Source of the DNA: Cristatella mucedo
Taxonomy: Eukaryota > Bryozoa > Phylactolaemata > Cristatellidae
Length of the DNA stretch: 64,000 nucleotides
Reading direction: 5' to 3'
Assembly (NCBI GenBank): GCA_009760855.2
Contig: WPIO01000019.1
Span: 4,569,501 to 4,633,500, forward strand
The first letter of the stretch is position 1; each line of letters opens with the position of its first letter. The translations under genes were made by a program, and so were the position numbers. The notes under the pieces were generated by a model. It did no database searches, was not told where the DNA came from, and worked only from the letters and a program-made list of their open reading frames with translations. This document shows positions 42,401 to 52,265 of the stretch, one piece after another.

Positions 42401-43549
42401 AACAGCACGGCTTCGAAGCTCGCTTTTAGCTTTACAGCCAGCGGAATTTGAACCAGAGTCTTTACACTTAACTGTCTTTCTCGAGGCTAGCTACACAATA
42501 TGAAAAGGGTTCTCACGGCCCGTTTGCCAAAAAAGCCGACGGAGATCCAGGTTGATTTATACTTCGAGTACGAGCGATTGCAGCCAGATCTCACTCAGCA
42601 GCTCATGCTGCCAGCAATTGAATCGTCCCAATCTGCTTGCTTTTATTGTAGCTTGAATAGCATTGGGTGGATTTAGTCTTGCAGCAGTCTAGGAGCTAAC
42701 TTCCCCGTCGCTCGGCCTGGGGGGCAGAAGCCGAAGACTGCCACCTAACTGCTCGCAGTAGTCTGTATGCAAGTGGACAACACCGCGGTATCAACTGTCT
42801 GCCAGCGAAGCCGACGACGCCCAACCAAATCCAAATGGCATCTAGGCCACTGTAGTAATAATAATACATATGAAATAGCGCCCTCAGAGAACTCACTCTC
42901 TTTCTGGGCACTTTACATTTGCTGCAAAGGAACTCAGTCGGCCAGCTCTTACTTTGGTTTATAATTAGACTCTCGACGCGAATATTATGCACCTTTGAAT
43001 TTACGCTAGAAGGCGTGTTATGTCCAGAGTGAGCGATCGAAAGTTAGCTCCGGTGATCAGGAGCCCGCTACTAAGACGTGACTAGAAGCTCCCTGTTTCT
43101 CTCAACTTTCACGAAAAGATAATAAGAAATCAGCCAGCACACGTCGCACTCAAGGACGGGAGCCTGCTAGTGGCTCGTTTATGTAATGCATGCCTCGGTT
43201 TCCAGATACCAGCGTGGCCCTGCCGCGGCAAAGGCTGAAAGACTACAGCTGGTTACCCACCGTCATTCACGTCACGTTCGCGAGCGAGCACAGCCTGCAA
43301 GTGGATCCGACCGTGGAGGTGCAAAAGGCGTTTGAGCGGCGAGTCAGTATGACGAATCGGAGCCGGCGAAGGAGATCGGAGCCACGGAAGAGAGGCTGGA
43401 GCGAGCAGCTTACTCCTTTTATCACCAAAGTGGACTACGTGCCCAAAAAGCAGCCTATGACGCAAGGCACTCTCTGTCGGAAGCAAAGCCAGCTGAGGAC
43501 ACCTAAGGTTCGCAAGCAGAAACCGCTGCCTGCTTACCGGGTCGTCTAG
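34113..43549 (+). CDS. Unrecognised gene, 6 predicted exons, about 1000 aa
   Basis: Hand-built model: 34113-36480, 38734-38777, 41611-41666, 42172-42297, 42486-42550 and 43206-43549. The joined length is 3003 nt, the phases fit at all five junctions, and an ATTAAA lies 45 bp after the stop. Residues 1 to about 680 are low-complexity: Ser/Ala/Arg/Asp-rich, with Q runs at 135-140 and 255-259 and a D run at 157-163, so probably disordered. Residues from about 682 look folded: KYYTVLELPEE, VIEYDVSSKTG, PIPLHSEALWLKGTELHVVV, then LSLMPVELVPRR, HWSYLEKRQKTPGDPYAV, LKDYSWLPTVIHV and LQVDPTVEVQKAFERR. A basic tail ends LPAYRVV. I do not recognise the family and assign no function. The ATG has G at -3; an acceptor-like CCCGCTAG just upstream (34077-34085) leaves open an extra 5' exon. 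Confidence 0.65.
36815..38698 (+). mobile_element. LINE family B, RT and 3' end
   Basis: In intron 1 of the unknown gene, same strand. A CR1-group LINE distinct from family A: FHSFFTEKIVHIRSPIKPPP, then RT pieces (STETALLRVNNDIL, PSAAFDTVYHDVLLERLRT, HFYADDTQQYLSFEPSES), SPLLKGLCWLPVDQRIHSKA, and a 3' end GTGGAGTTACAGACGGAGAT. Several frameshifts, so dead. The 3' end lies only about 36 bp before exon 2. Confidence 0.9.
38734..38777 (+). CDS. Unknown gene, exon 2 (44 nt)
   Basis: Acceptor CTCCTTCGTTCAG, donor TAC|GTGAAG. Starts in phase 1, ends in phase 0, and adds VHVEASHSANLANLY after KET. Chosen because it links exon 1 and exon 3 in phase with good splice sites; being so short, it is the least certain exon. 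Confidence 0.5.
38930..39062 (+). mobile_element. tRNA-derived SINE, family 2
   Basis: CCAGGTCGTGGGCTGGCGTC resembles a decayed B-box region. The tail CGCTATATAAAATGGAGCTT and TTTAATCAGCTT matches the copies at 3108-3270 and 40160-40275. Confidence 0.65.
40016..40145 (-). mobile_element. LINE family B 3' end, nested
   Basis: ACGTATCTCCGTCTGTAACG and GCGGCTTTCGGTACGCATTC match the reverse complement of the family B 3' end seen at 45290-45420. Confidence 0.85.
40160..40275 (+). mobile_element. tRNA-derived SINE, family 2, nested
   Basis: GGCTCTTCTGTCGCTATACA and GGCTGTTTAATCAGCT match the tail of the 3108-3270 copy; the tRNA-like head is mostly missing. Confidence 0.7.
40339..41610. other. 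Intron 2 of the unknown gene, right part
   Basis: AT-rich. Two adjacent minus-strand ORFs (41179-40913, 88 aa; 41444-41196, 82 aa) have fairly protein-like composition but no motif I recognise; they could be remains of one decayed reading frame. Confidence 0.4.
41611..41666 (+). CDS. Unknown gene, exon 3 (56 nt)
   Basis: Acceptor GTCTTTCCAG, donor GAGTC|GTAGGT, phase 0 to 2. Encodes TRLSLMPVELVPRRTANE. The other two frames contain stops. Confidence 0.6.
42172..42297 (+). CDS. Unknown gene, exon 4 (126 nt)
   Basis: Acceptor TTTTTAAGCAG, donor GGAAT|GTAAAA, phase 2 to 2. Encodes QHWSYLEKRQKTPGDPYAVN and APKLCQWRQSANPKCLLLEG. Strongly protein-like. Confidence 0.65.
42486..42550 (+). CDS. Unknown gene, exon 5 (65 nt)
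   Basis: Acceptor CTTTCTCGAG, donor CCAG|GTTGAT, phase 2 to 1. Encodes LATQYEKGSHGPFAKKADGD. A second frame here (LTARLPKKPTEIQVDLYFEY) is also open but does not join its neighbours in phase. Confidence 0.55.
42853..42936 (-). mobile_element. LINE family A tail fragment
   Basis: (AAT)n plus the reverse-complemented family A end (GCGCCCTCAGAGAACTCACT), in the last intron of the unknown gene. Confidence 0.85.
43206..43549 (+). CDS. Unknown gene, last exon
   Basis: Acceptor CTCGGTTTCCAG, phase 1, ends TAG at 43547-43549. Encodes TSVALPRQRLKDYSWLPTVI, then LQVDPTVEVQKAFERR and a Lys/Arg-rich tail (NRSRRRRSEPRKRGW). Confidence 0.75.
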
Positions 43550-43593
43550 CTGTATACAACACGGCGCCTGCGACGCTCAGATTATGTTTTTAC

Positions 43594-43599
43594 ATTAAA
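43594..43599 (+). terminator. Likely polyadenylation signal of the unknown gene
   Basis: ATTAAA 45 bp after the stop codon, following a T-rich run. Confidence 0.55.
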
Positions 43600-43669
43600 C
43601 AGTGACTGCTGGGAAAACGGCAAACTGCACAAAAGGGCACTGTCGTCTTAGATGGTAAAAACAAAAATT

Positions 43670-44350
43670 ATAATAATGAAACCGTAAATAGTGCAATCAG
43701 AAAACTAAATCTCTTTCTGGGCACTTTGCATATGCTGAAGGAATCATGCCACTACGGTTAATGATATGATGCAGTGTCAGCACGCATAAGTTCACAAAGG
43801 GCAATTCGTACGGCAAATTTGGTTAAGAACATGTCCATTTTTAGCTTCTTTTAAAAGTCATTAACTTAAGGGATGTCGTCCCGTCAGTCGCGAGTGAGTT
43901 CTTGGCTTTGAGAACACACTAATTAAGGCACGGCCTCCAAAGTATTTGTGTTTGGTTCGAGGCACAGCAGAACGACTTCCAAAAGAAGTCTTCTGAGTCA
44001 GAGGATCGGATGGCAAGATGCTTAGCCTGATTGGGAAGTAGGTTGGATAGGTAGGCTGGAGCAAGTAAATTCTAAGACTTTAAAAGTTTGTGATAAAACC
44101 TAGAAGTAGATGCGGCGCAGGTCGATAAGAAGTGTAATGTGGGGACTGAGATGCTCATGACAGACAAGCCTAGCTGCTGAGTTTTTTCATCAGCTGTAAG
44201 CGCCCTATTGCACAGGTGAGAGGTCTTCGAGTAGTGAGCTACAGAAGTATAGCCGGAGGTCACAAATGCATGGACCAGCTGGCTATGGTATCCTTATCTA
44301 AGTAGGCCAGTATGTTCGTGAGACTACGTAGCTGGAAATAAGCTAAGTTG
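43670..44350 (-). mobile_element. LINE family A copy, decayed
   Basis: Tail-like AATCTCTTTCTGGGCACTTT at about 43707; ORF remnants further in (CATGACAGACAAGCCTAGCTGC) match the intact copies. Confidence 0.8.
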
Positions 44351-44499
44351 GCCATGAGGCTGATGCGATCCGACGCTTAAAAGCGTCACCAAAAAGCCAC
44401 TTCCAAAGGTAGCCATCACGGTCGATGCCTGTCTAACACCAGAGACTGTCTACAGCGGCGGCAGGATAAAAATCTTATATTCCTGGCTCGGCCTAGGCC

Positions 44500-44995
44500 G
44501 GACTAGTGGATCTCAGGTTTGGCTGGGCAACCGAAAAAGCCAGTAGGCTTGTGCAAATGATGATATTGACTGCAATGTCGGTCAACAAATTCAAGATTTT
44601 TACCCACGTGTCTCACTTTTGCTGAAGGAGCTGCGATAGCTATTGAGGCTATCGATCAATCGAGGAAATAGAACAACAATTTTACTATAGCCCAAAAGGC
44701 CTGCTAAGGCTAAGCTACTTTGTACCTAGGTGAACTGCTGCACCAGTTTCAGCCTCCTTGGTAGACAGTAAATTAGCTGTTCCATTCCTTCAGTTTAAGA
44801 CTATAGGCGACAGAAGCATTTGCTCTGCAGGTCTTAGACTGCGGGGCTCTCCCATAAATCTAACACAACAAGATCTTTTATCCTGCTTTCGACGGTACCT
44901 TTCCACCTGCCCAGAGCTGCAAAACCCACTTCCTCGGCTGCCCTCCCCACTCAGCGATGCTTCTAGCTGTCTCTTTGTCGCCCAAGATCAAGTCT
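44500..44995 (+). mobile_element. LINE family B 3' fragment, decayed
   Basis: TTTACCCACGTGTCTCACTT, ELLHQFQ-like and DSKLAVPFLQFKTIGDRS match the end of the family B ORF. Confidence 0.75.
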
Positions 44996-45029
44996 GTTGG
45001 CTGCCGTATGCCCATCGAAAGCTAAGGCT

Positions 45030-47960
45030 TATTAATAATGCACTTGATAAAGCGCCATCAGAGAACTTAATCTCTTTCTAGGCGCTTTACATTTGCTGAA
45101 AGGGAAATGCAATTGAATGGTGAGTAATATCATGCTTGATAAACAAATAACATGGTTAGGGGTGGCATGCACAGGGTCAGCATGCAAATGTGGTTAATGG
45201 CAGCATGCATAGTGTCAGCACGCATAGGCACATGAAGGGTGAATCACAGTGATCCACTAAATGCTGTCCTAAATAGGTGTTTTTAAGCTAATGTAATGTA
45301 ATGTATCTCCGTCAGTAACTCCACAAAGTCATTAAGACCATGTGGGTGTTACGCAGGAGAGTTTTGTATAGCGCACTCACAGCCTAAGCGGCTTTCGGTA
45401 CGCATTCGGTAGCCAACAGACTTCGTCTCACGCAACAAAGAGAAAGTGGGAAGCATAGCAGAGTTAGGAGAGCAGTTGAGGTAGTGAGTAGCATAGAAGT
45501 AGCAGTTCAGGACCGCTGAAAAAGATGTGCCATAGTCGGCAGTTGGAGAGTAGATGCCGTTGCGTAAGAATTGTGGAAGCGAGTTCCACAGTCTAGGACC
45601 TGCAGAGCTAAAGCTTCTGTCGCCAACTGTCTTTAAGCGGAGGAATGGAACAGCTAATTTATTGTCCACACAGGACCTGAGGGTGCGAACAGGCTGAAAC
45701 TGATGCAGCAGTTCAGCTAGGTATGAAGGAGCCAAGCCGTGGCGGGCCATGTGGGTCAGCGTAAGAACTTTGCTCTGTATCCTTTGCTCAACCGGCAACC
45801 ATTCTAGCTCTTTCAGCAAAGGAGACACGTGCTCAAACCGCTGGGACTTGAAGACCAGCCTTGCAGCCATATTCATAGTCCGCTGTAGTAGCATAATAGC
45901 TTTCTTTGGTAGCCCAGCCAAAAGGGAATTACAATAATCAAGCCGAGACAGAACAAAAGAGCTAGTTAAATTTTTTACAAGCCACCGTGGGAGACAGCTT
46001 CTAATCTTGGATAGGGATCGGATGTGATGGCTAGCTGTAGAGGCAGTCTTCTGAATGAAGCTTTTGAAATTGAGGCAGCTGTCGAACACGACACCTAGAT
46101 TACGAGCACGTGGTGAAGATCGCACAATAGCATCACCTATTAGAACAGCAAAGCCTTTTAATCCAGCCACACGCTTAGGGTGTCCTATGAGAAGCAGTTC
46201 GGTTTTATCGTCATTTAATTTCAAGAAGTTTTCCGACATCCAGGATCGAATATCGGCAAGGCAAGCATTCAGTTTCTCAGTTGCCGCAGCAGATTCCGAC
46301 GGTTTAAATGACAAATACAACTGAGTATCGTCAGCATAGAAGTGATATCCTATTCCATTGGCCTTAATCACTTTTCCCAGAGGTAGTGTATAAACGGAGA
46401 ACAGCAAGGGACCAAGTACAGACCCTTGAGGGACTCCACAGGTGACCCTTCTCATGTCTGAGACCTGACCCCCACACGACACGGATTGAACACGATCAGA
46501 CAAGTAGGATTTAAACCACGCCAGTGCTTCGTCTGCCAGACCGATCGCTGTTCTCAATCGTTCAAGCAGAACTTCGTGATCAATGGTGTCGAAGGCAGCA
46601 GACAGATCTAGCAGAGCTAAGGCAGTGACATTCCCGTCGTCGTTGCCACGTAGAATGTCATTGTTAACACGGAGGAGAGCAGTTTCAGTAGAGTGCTGCC
46701 ATTTGAAACCTGATTGAAATGTTTCTGACATTCCATTATTTTCAATATGTTCAAACCAGCTGCTTAGCAACAATTTTTTCAAGAATCTTTGATAAGAACG
46801 GGAGAAGGGAAACTGGACGATAGTTTGCTAGGACCTCTGTGTCTAACCCAGGCTTTTTAAGAATAGGTCTAACGATTGCCGATTTGAAGGACTTGGGGAC
46901 GACCCCTTTTCCCAAAGAAGCATTAAAAATCTTCTTTAAATGTTGTCTAGTCAGGGGATATTCTGACGCAAGTCGAGAGGAAGTTCCAGGCTTTGGGAGC
47001 ATACGAACTAAATGCACGGTCTCCAAGGGATTTGAGGTTTGTACGAGGTATTTCTAGACTGTTGGATTCCGAAAAGCGGGTGGTACGATGCTTGGCCTGA
47101 TGGGGGAGTACATCGGAGAGATAAGCTGGAGCCATAGAATGAAGGGACCTAAAAGTGAGCGACAAAACCTTGAAGTCAATCCGTTGCTTGACTGGTAGCC
47201 AGTGCAGGTCGGCGAGAAGTGGTGTGACATGGCAACTGCGACGCTCACGACAGACATGCCTAGCTGCGGAGTTTTGCACCAGCTGCAATCGCCTGATCGC
47301 ACATGCTGGTAGGCCAGTGAGCAGTGAGTTGCAGAAGTCGAGACGGGATGTCACGAATGCATGAACCAACTTAGATGTGGTATCCTTATCTAAACAAACC
47401 CAAATTTTAGCAATGCTATGTAGCTGAAAGTAGGCAGATTTGACTGGAGCTGATGTGGTCGTCTCACGAGAGGTCGCTCTGGAACATGACACCTAGATTT
47501 CGAGCTGATTCAACAGGAGATATGCTGGCAGAGCCAATTTTGAGCGTCAGCCTTTCCAATTTTGTAATCAGACTGGGTTTGCCCATAACTAGTAAGTTAG
47601 TTTTATCGTCTTGTTTTAGAAAATTTGCTGCAATCCATGTGTGGATGTCATCAATACATGCAGCAAGTAAGTTGAGAGAATTTGAGGTGCTCGAAGGCTG
47701 GGAGGGATCAAAGCAAAGGTACAACTGAGTGTCATCCGCTTAGAAGTGAAAGCCTAGATTGTGCTTGGCAATCACATTAGCAAGAGGGAGAATATAAACC
47801 GTGAAAAGAACCGGACCTAGCACGGAGCCCTGAGGTACCCCATATTTCAGAGGTACCTCGGATGATCTGTGTCCATTCACGTCAATACTTTGGAGTCTCC
47901 CACTGAGATAGGGCCTGAACCATTGCAGAGTAGTGCCAGTGATGCCCGGGCGAGATTAGA
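45030..47960 (-). mobile_element. LINE family A copy interrupted by LINE B
   Basis: Family A on the minus strand, 47960-46931 and 45287-45030, ending in an AAT tail. The outer part includes the RT catalytic region (LYLCFDPSQPSSTSNSLNLL after an ADD motif, with a stop just before ADD), and DFCNSLLTGLPACAIRRLQ. The two halves would be continuous if the family B insert at 45288-46930 were removed. Confidence 0.9.
45288..46930 (-). mobile_element. LINE family B with long open RT frame, nested in LINE A
   Basis: 1.64 kb, 5'-truncated at the start of the RT domain ([20 protein letters not shown]). The main frame 46782-45349 is open for 477 codons and contains STETALLRVNNDIL, LLDLSAAFDTIDHEVL, CGVPQGSVLGPLLFSVYTLP, the catalytic HFYADDTQLYLSF, LVFKSQRFEHVSPLLKELEW and LSRLDYCNSLLAGLPKKAI. 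One frameshift separates the first RT block from this frame. The 3' end is GGAGTTACTGACGGAGATAC followed by ATTACATTACATTA. It is the best-preserved LINE in the window. Confidence 0.95.
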
Positions 47961-47999
47961 GGCGCCCTAGAAGAACTTTTTGATAATTTTTCAACACAC

Positions 48000-48040
48000 A
48001 GTGGCTTTGTGGATACAGATGGAGATACATTCCATTAATT
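48000..48040 (+). mobile_element. LINE family B tail fragment
   Basis: GTGGCTTTGTGGATACAGAT and GGAGATACATTCCATTA match the family B 3' end only. Confidence 0.6.
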
Positions 48041-48360
48041 AGCTCAAGGTCATTTTGAAACTAGGTACCCAGGTTCCGTGCAAAGGCAACGGGAAATAGG
48101 CTTATTGAGCCCATTTTGAGCACAATAAAAAAATTGAGCACATTAAATGTTGGCATACGCTGACCGTGCTGGCCAGTGGGGCCCTTTCAGTAAATACCTG
48201 GCACCACTGCGAGCAATCGAATCAGAGAGCATCGGCAGTGTGCAGGGCACAAGCGATGCAACGAGAGAGTACAGCATCTCAGCATTTAGAGTACACGCAA
48301 ATGAACGCATATCTGAATATACTCGTGTATGAAAACAAGCAGCGTGTCAAACGTGAAACA
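48041..48360. other. Downstream of PSMG4
   Basis: No AATAAA-type signal on the minus strand close to the PSMG4 stop, and no poly(A) tract. No other feature seen. Confidence 0.4.
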
Positions 48361-48744
48361 TCACACGAAAGCAGATGGCGTCTCTCCGATCTCTTGAAGC
48401 ACGCGCCTCTCTACGGCTGCCAGCAGCTGGTGGTCGTCGAGTGACAGGTTGCAGCTAAGCAAGATCTGCCGCTGGGTCCTCTTAGCTAGTCTCAGCGCGA
48501 AGTTGCACTGGGCAGCATCGTCGGAGCGTCCCAGTACGGTGGACGCGGCTGCATGCCCTGCCGCCCAGCCAGCTTGCGACGGAGCACCTGCCATGGCCAC
48601 GGCCAGCGTTCTAAGCTCGATTGGATCACTGCCGATCCACAGCAGCAAGCTGCCGCCGCCGAATTTGATGACCTGAAAGTGCACCAGCTTGTCCTGAACG
48701 GAAGAGCTGAATTGGTGGACGGCCAGACGACATTCGACCTCCAT
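48361..48744 (-). CDS. PSMG4: Proteasome assembly chaperone 4 (intronless)
   Basis: 127 aa (human 123). PAC4 pairs with PAC3 and helps assemble the alpha ring of the 20S proteasome in the cytosol and nucleus. Family motifs are LAVHQFSSSVQDKLVHFQVI, LLLWIGSDP, RTLAVAM, ALRLAKRTQRQILLSCNLS and ERRVLQEI; the last match human RLARKTNKQVFVSYNL and ENRIKEEM as I recall them. A loop rich in Ala/Gly (GAPSQAGWAAGHAAAST) replaces a shorter, different loop. The start at 48744 has A at -3 and G at +4 and fits the family length; the frame stays open upstream to 48828. The whole CDS is in one exon and has no damage. I see no poly(A) tract or target duplication, so a retrocopy origin is possible but not shown. 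Confidence 0.93.
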   Translation of the reverse strand: MEVECRLAVHQFSSSVQDKLVHFQVIKFGGGSLLLWIGSDPIELRTLAVAMAGAPSQAGWAAGHAAASTVLGRSDDAAQCNFALRLAKRTQRQILLSCNLSLDDHQLLAAVERRVLQEIGETPSAFV

Positions 48745-49559
48745 GATCACCCAGGTCCTCGTTGGGCAGCCTCTTTTGTCGCAAGACTGCCGGCCTTCCG
48801 AAAAGACCGCAGCGCCTACAGGCAACAATGAGACTTCGCTAGCAGCGGCGGCGGACGGAGCTGGCTACTAGGCGGCCAGGCAGGCCATACCCGCACGAGG
48901 CTGCTTCCCTACGTACTAAGCGGCAAACTACAGTCAACGGTCTTGCGAGGGCGCGCGAAGCGCGTGGCCAGTGAACATTTGCGTGAAAGGAGGGTGGCGG
49001 TTGCTGCTGTGCAAGGACCGCCCAGCACGGGTGCGATGCTGCTGAATAAGCCGGCCCAGCCCAGCACCGGCCAGCCCCCGAACGGGGACGCTCAGGCGTG
49101 CGCGGCGCGAGCCCGTCTATTCTAGCAGCGGGGTACAACGACTCAGCGACTCACTTACTCACGGGCAGTCCCGAACGCCGAAAAAGCAAACCGGAGGTCG
49201 CAGGCGTACACGAGGAGAAGGGTGAAGCACGGCTAAGCCGGAGGGACGCGCGTGCGCGTTCAACCGGGGTCAAGACACTTCCGCTTCGGCCGTGCGTAGA
49301 TTCGCAAGCGCGCTGTTTTCGCTTCTCACTTGAGTCCTTCGGGCCGCAAGCACATCGCTGAAAGATTCAACTCCTTCCCGACGCGTGAAAAGTACTGGTG
49401 ACCCCTGTACTCTGAATTACGGCTAGCGATTTGAAGAGGCCGCACACTGGTATTTTTTAGGATTACCTCCCTTTTAAGGTCAAGGACAGTTGACTTTCCC
49501 GCTCGACGCACCCCTGAGGAGCTGTCAATAAAATGTCCTTTAGTGTTCTTGTCTTGTTT
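48745..49559. other. GC-rich region upstream of PSMG4
   Basis: GC- and CpG-rich for about 500 bp, consistent with the PSMG4 promoter. Overlapping ORFs on both strands (60-99 codons) look like composition artefacts. The right part (about 49350-49559) may include the 5' LTR of the Gypsy element, with an AATAAA at 49529. Confidence 0.45.
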
Positions 49560-51417
49560 ACAACTGGTGGCATCGATGGCTTCTGGTGAAGTTATGCCTG
49601 CCAGTAGATTCTCTGGACATGAAGGAGCAGCTTCAATTCTGGAATACGTTGAGGATTTTATGTGGCTTCTTGCGGCGTACGCATGGGAAGCGGACGCCGC
49701 CTACTTTGCAGTACACCGAGGAATTCGTTCGGCAACTCACTCGCACAACTCCATTAGAAGTAAAGACTTTCTCTAGCCGGAAAAATGCGCAACCTTTCTA
49801 GCCGGAAAAATGCGCAACCTTTCAGCGCAATAGACTTGAGATGATTATACCGTTGCGGTGCACTAACAGAAGTGCGGCGAGGAGCGAGTCTTCGAATGGC
49901 GTAATTATTCTGACGGCGTTTTGTTTAGCAAAACCCCATGCTGTCAGAACTTAATGGCGAATTTTTGGTGCGAGTGATATACCTGAACGACCATTCGGTT
50001 ACGCTGTATACTAACCAGGAGGTTGGAGGCACCGAAGCGGCCTCAGAGGTCATATACACTGAGGACGAAAATAGTGATCTGCCCCTACCAAAGCCAGATG
50101 AATTAGGGATTGGTGTAAGGGACTGATTGATGTAAGGAACCAGACTTTTGAATAAAACAGAGGTAGCAGCTAACTGATCTGTTAACGCAGCCCAGCGACG
50201 TATTCTGTACAATTTCAAGAGATCTCGATATCTATGACTAGATCAAGTGGGATCTTGACATAGATACCGGGGTTGATACTTACAATCGATACTTGCGCAT
50301 CTGTATTGACCACAGACGACTTAAAAAAGCGACCGTGCTGGATAGTTACCCTCTTCCGAACTTGACCGAGAACCTGGATCGAAGCCACAAGGCCAAGTAC
50401 TTTACTAGCCCAGACATAGTTTCAGCTACCGTCAGATTCGGGATTCCAAAGCTGGCAGAGCTAAACAGCATTAGCCTCATCGAATACCCTACGGGTTAAA
50501 TAACGCCCGGCGAACCTTTCAACGTGTCGGCAATAATATGATTCACGTGCTGGCCACTGAAAATTTCTTGGGATTCCTTGATTTTACATGCTTTCACGAT
50601 AATTGGTCGATCATCTTGCAGGCATAGATCGGGCCCTGCGGCTGCTTTTTATGGTATCGGTATTTAAAATATCAGACAAAAAGTGCTGCTATGCCCCAAG
50701 AAGGAAGTGCAATCCTGGGGTATGCTGTCTCGGCAGGCAGCATCAGCAGATGCCACGAAAACTGTCAATCACACAGGGTTGGCAGACTCCGAAAGGTGCC
50801 ACAGAGCTGATCCTTTTCTGAGATTAATAGGTTTTTACAGGTAGTTAATTCACAGCCATGCAGATATTTTGGCTGTGCTATACGATCAACTGAAAGAGTT
50901 TCACTGGTCAAACGACTTCACAGTAGCGTTCACAACGCTGAAGCAGTGGCTAATAAACGACGAGATACTCCGTTTTCCTGACCCCAGTTGTCAATCTATC
51001 GTGACTTGCGACGCATCTGGTACTGCAGAGTGTTACTCCCTGAGCAGTTAGACAGCCATGGTAGAAAGCAAGCAACCTGCTGCTATTTGCGGACGGAAGC
51101 TCAACAAAAGGGAAGCCTAGTACTCAGCCACAGAGTTAGAGTGTCTGGCAGTGGTAAGGGAAGTCAAAACATGCCAACCGTATTTTAACTTAGCACATTC
51201 TTCTTTCTTTAAACAGATCGCGAGTCAGTAAAATGTATGCTGGTTAAGAAGAATTCCGAGAGAAACGCTAACCGTCTATAACGTTGGGCCCATAAGCTGG
51301 ATGATTACGGTTTCACGGTACGTCGAAAACCAGGTAGGGCCAATGGTGACTGATGTCCTGAGCCGATCGGCACATCGAGTGGTGGCAGTAACCCTGGGCA
51401 GTGCGTTCTCTTTCTCT

Positions 51418-51474
<57 letters not shown>

Positions 51475-52265
51475 ACCGAAATCAATAAAGCTTGGGGAAA
51501 GAATCCTGACCTCAGGAAATTACCCGCTGACCTGAACAAACGAAAACAGTTGGCAGTTACCTTTACAGAATACTACCGAGGATTACTGGCGACAATGGTT
51601 CGGGCTCAGTGACTGTAAACCGCACGAGGTTAATGCTACCTCCTACGGTAAAATGGACGGCGCTTAATGATGTGCACGATAACCCGGTACGAGGACACAA
51701 AGCAGTAGAGAAGACCCTTTCATATCTTCATGAACGTTTCTTCTGGCTAGAGAGGTGGTGGTATGTCGAGTACTGGATCTCGTAATGCTTGACGTTTCAG
51801 GAGCAATGCCCACCGTCAAACATGCCAAAGGCCCAGTTAGAGAAAATTCCAGCACCAACCGAACTGTAACGAGTGCATCTAGATCGATTTGAAGGGCAAG
51901 TTTTTGCTAACACCAACAAGCAATGAGTATTTTACGGTGGTATATACCTAGCGTACAGCTATCGTTCGTCACCCACAGCACTACTTAACTACCTGGCACG
52001 AATCTCGAAGCTGCAACTGACTATCATGCGAGATAGGCTTGTATGCCGTCTTATCATCTGCTATCACAGGCAACAGATTAACAGTAATTACAACTTCCGA
52101 CTAAGCGAACTCTGTTCAGACGTTATATGGTTTACCTCAGACATTAAACTACCTAGGTCTACTAAGCGCAGGCTTGAGAAAGCATACGAAAGATCGGGAC
52201 TAACTCCATCGACAGGCACACCGGGACTTCTGCAGATCATACCAATCAGTCATAGAAAAGATTAA
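49560..52265 (+). pseudogene. Degenerate Ty3/Gypsy LTR retrotransposon
   Basis: Remnants in gag-pol order on the plus strand, in several frames. A gag-like piece lies at 49586-49740. The RT start is at 50290-50430 (RICIDHRRLKKATVLDSYPL, KYFTSPDIVSA). RNase H is at 50869-51185 (FHWSNDFTVAFTTLKQWL, VTCDASGT, LNKREA and YSATELECLAVVREVKT). An integrase zinc-finger and linker region is at about 51665-51880 (HDNPVRGHKAVEKTLSYLHE, QLEKIPAPTE), and a C-terminal integrase-like piece (LCSDVIWFTSDIKLPRSTKR) is near 52110-52170. The middle of RT, including its catalytic YVDD box, is missing, and stops abound. A (TC)n tract sits between RNase H and integrase. I did not find a matching pair of LTRs. Confidence 0.85.
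51411..51475. repeat. (TC)n microsatellite
   Basis: TC repeat inside the dead Gypsy element. Confidence 0.97.

Noticed and set aside
42505-42640. Alternative frame LTARLPKKPTEIQVDLYFEY across predicted exon 5
   Set aside because: Open and protein-like, but it needs a start after an in-frame TAG and lacks a donor in phase with the last exon.
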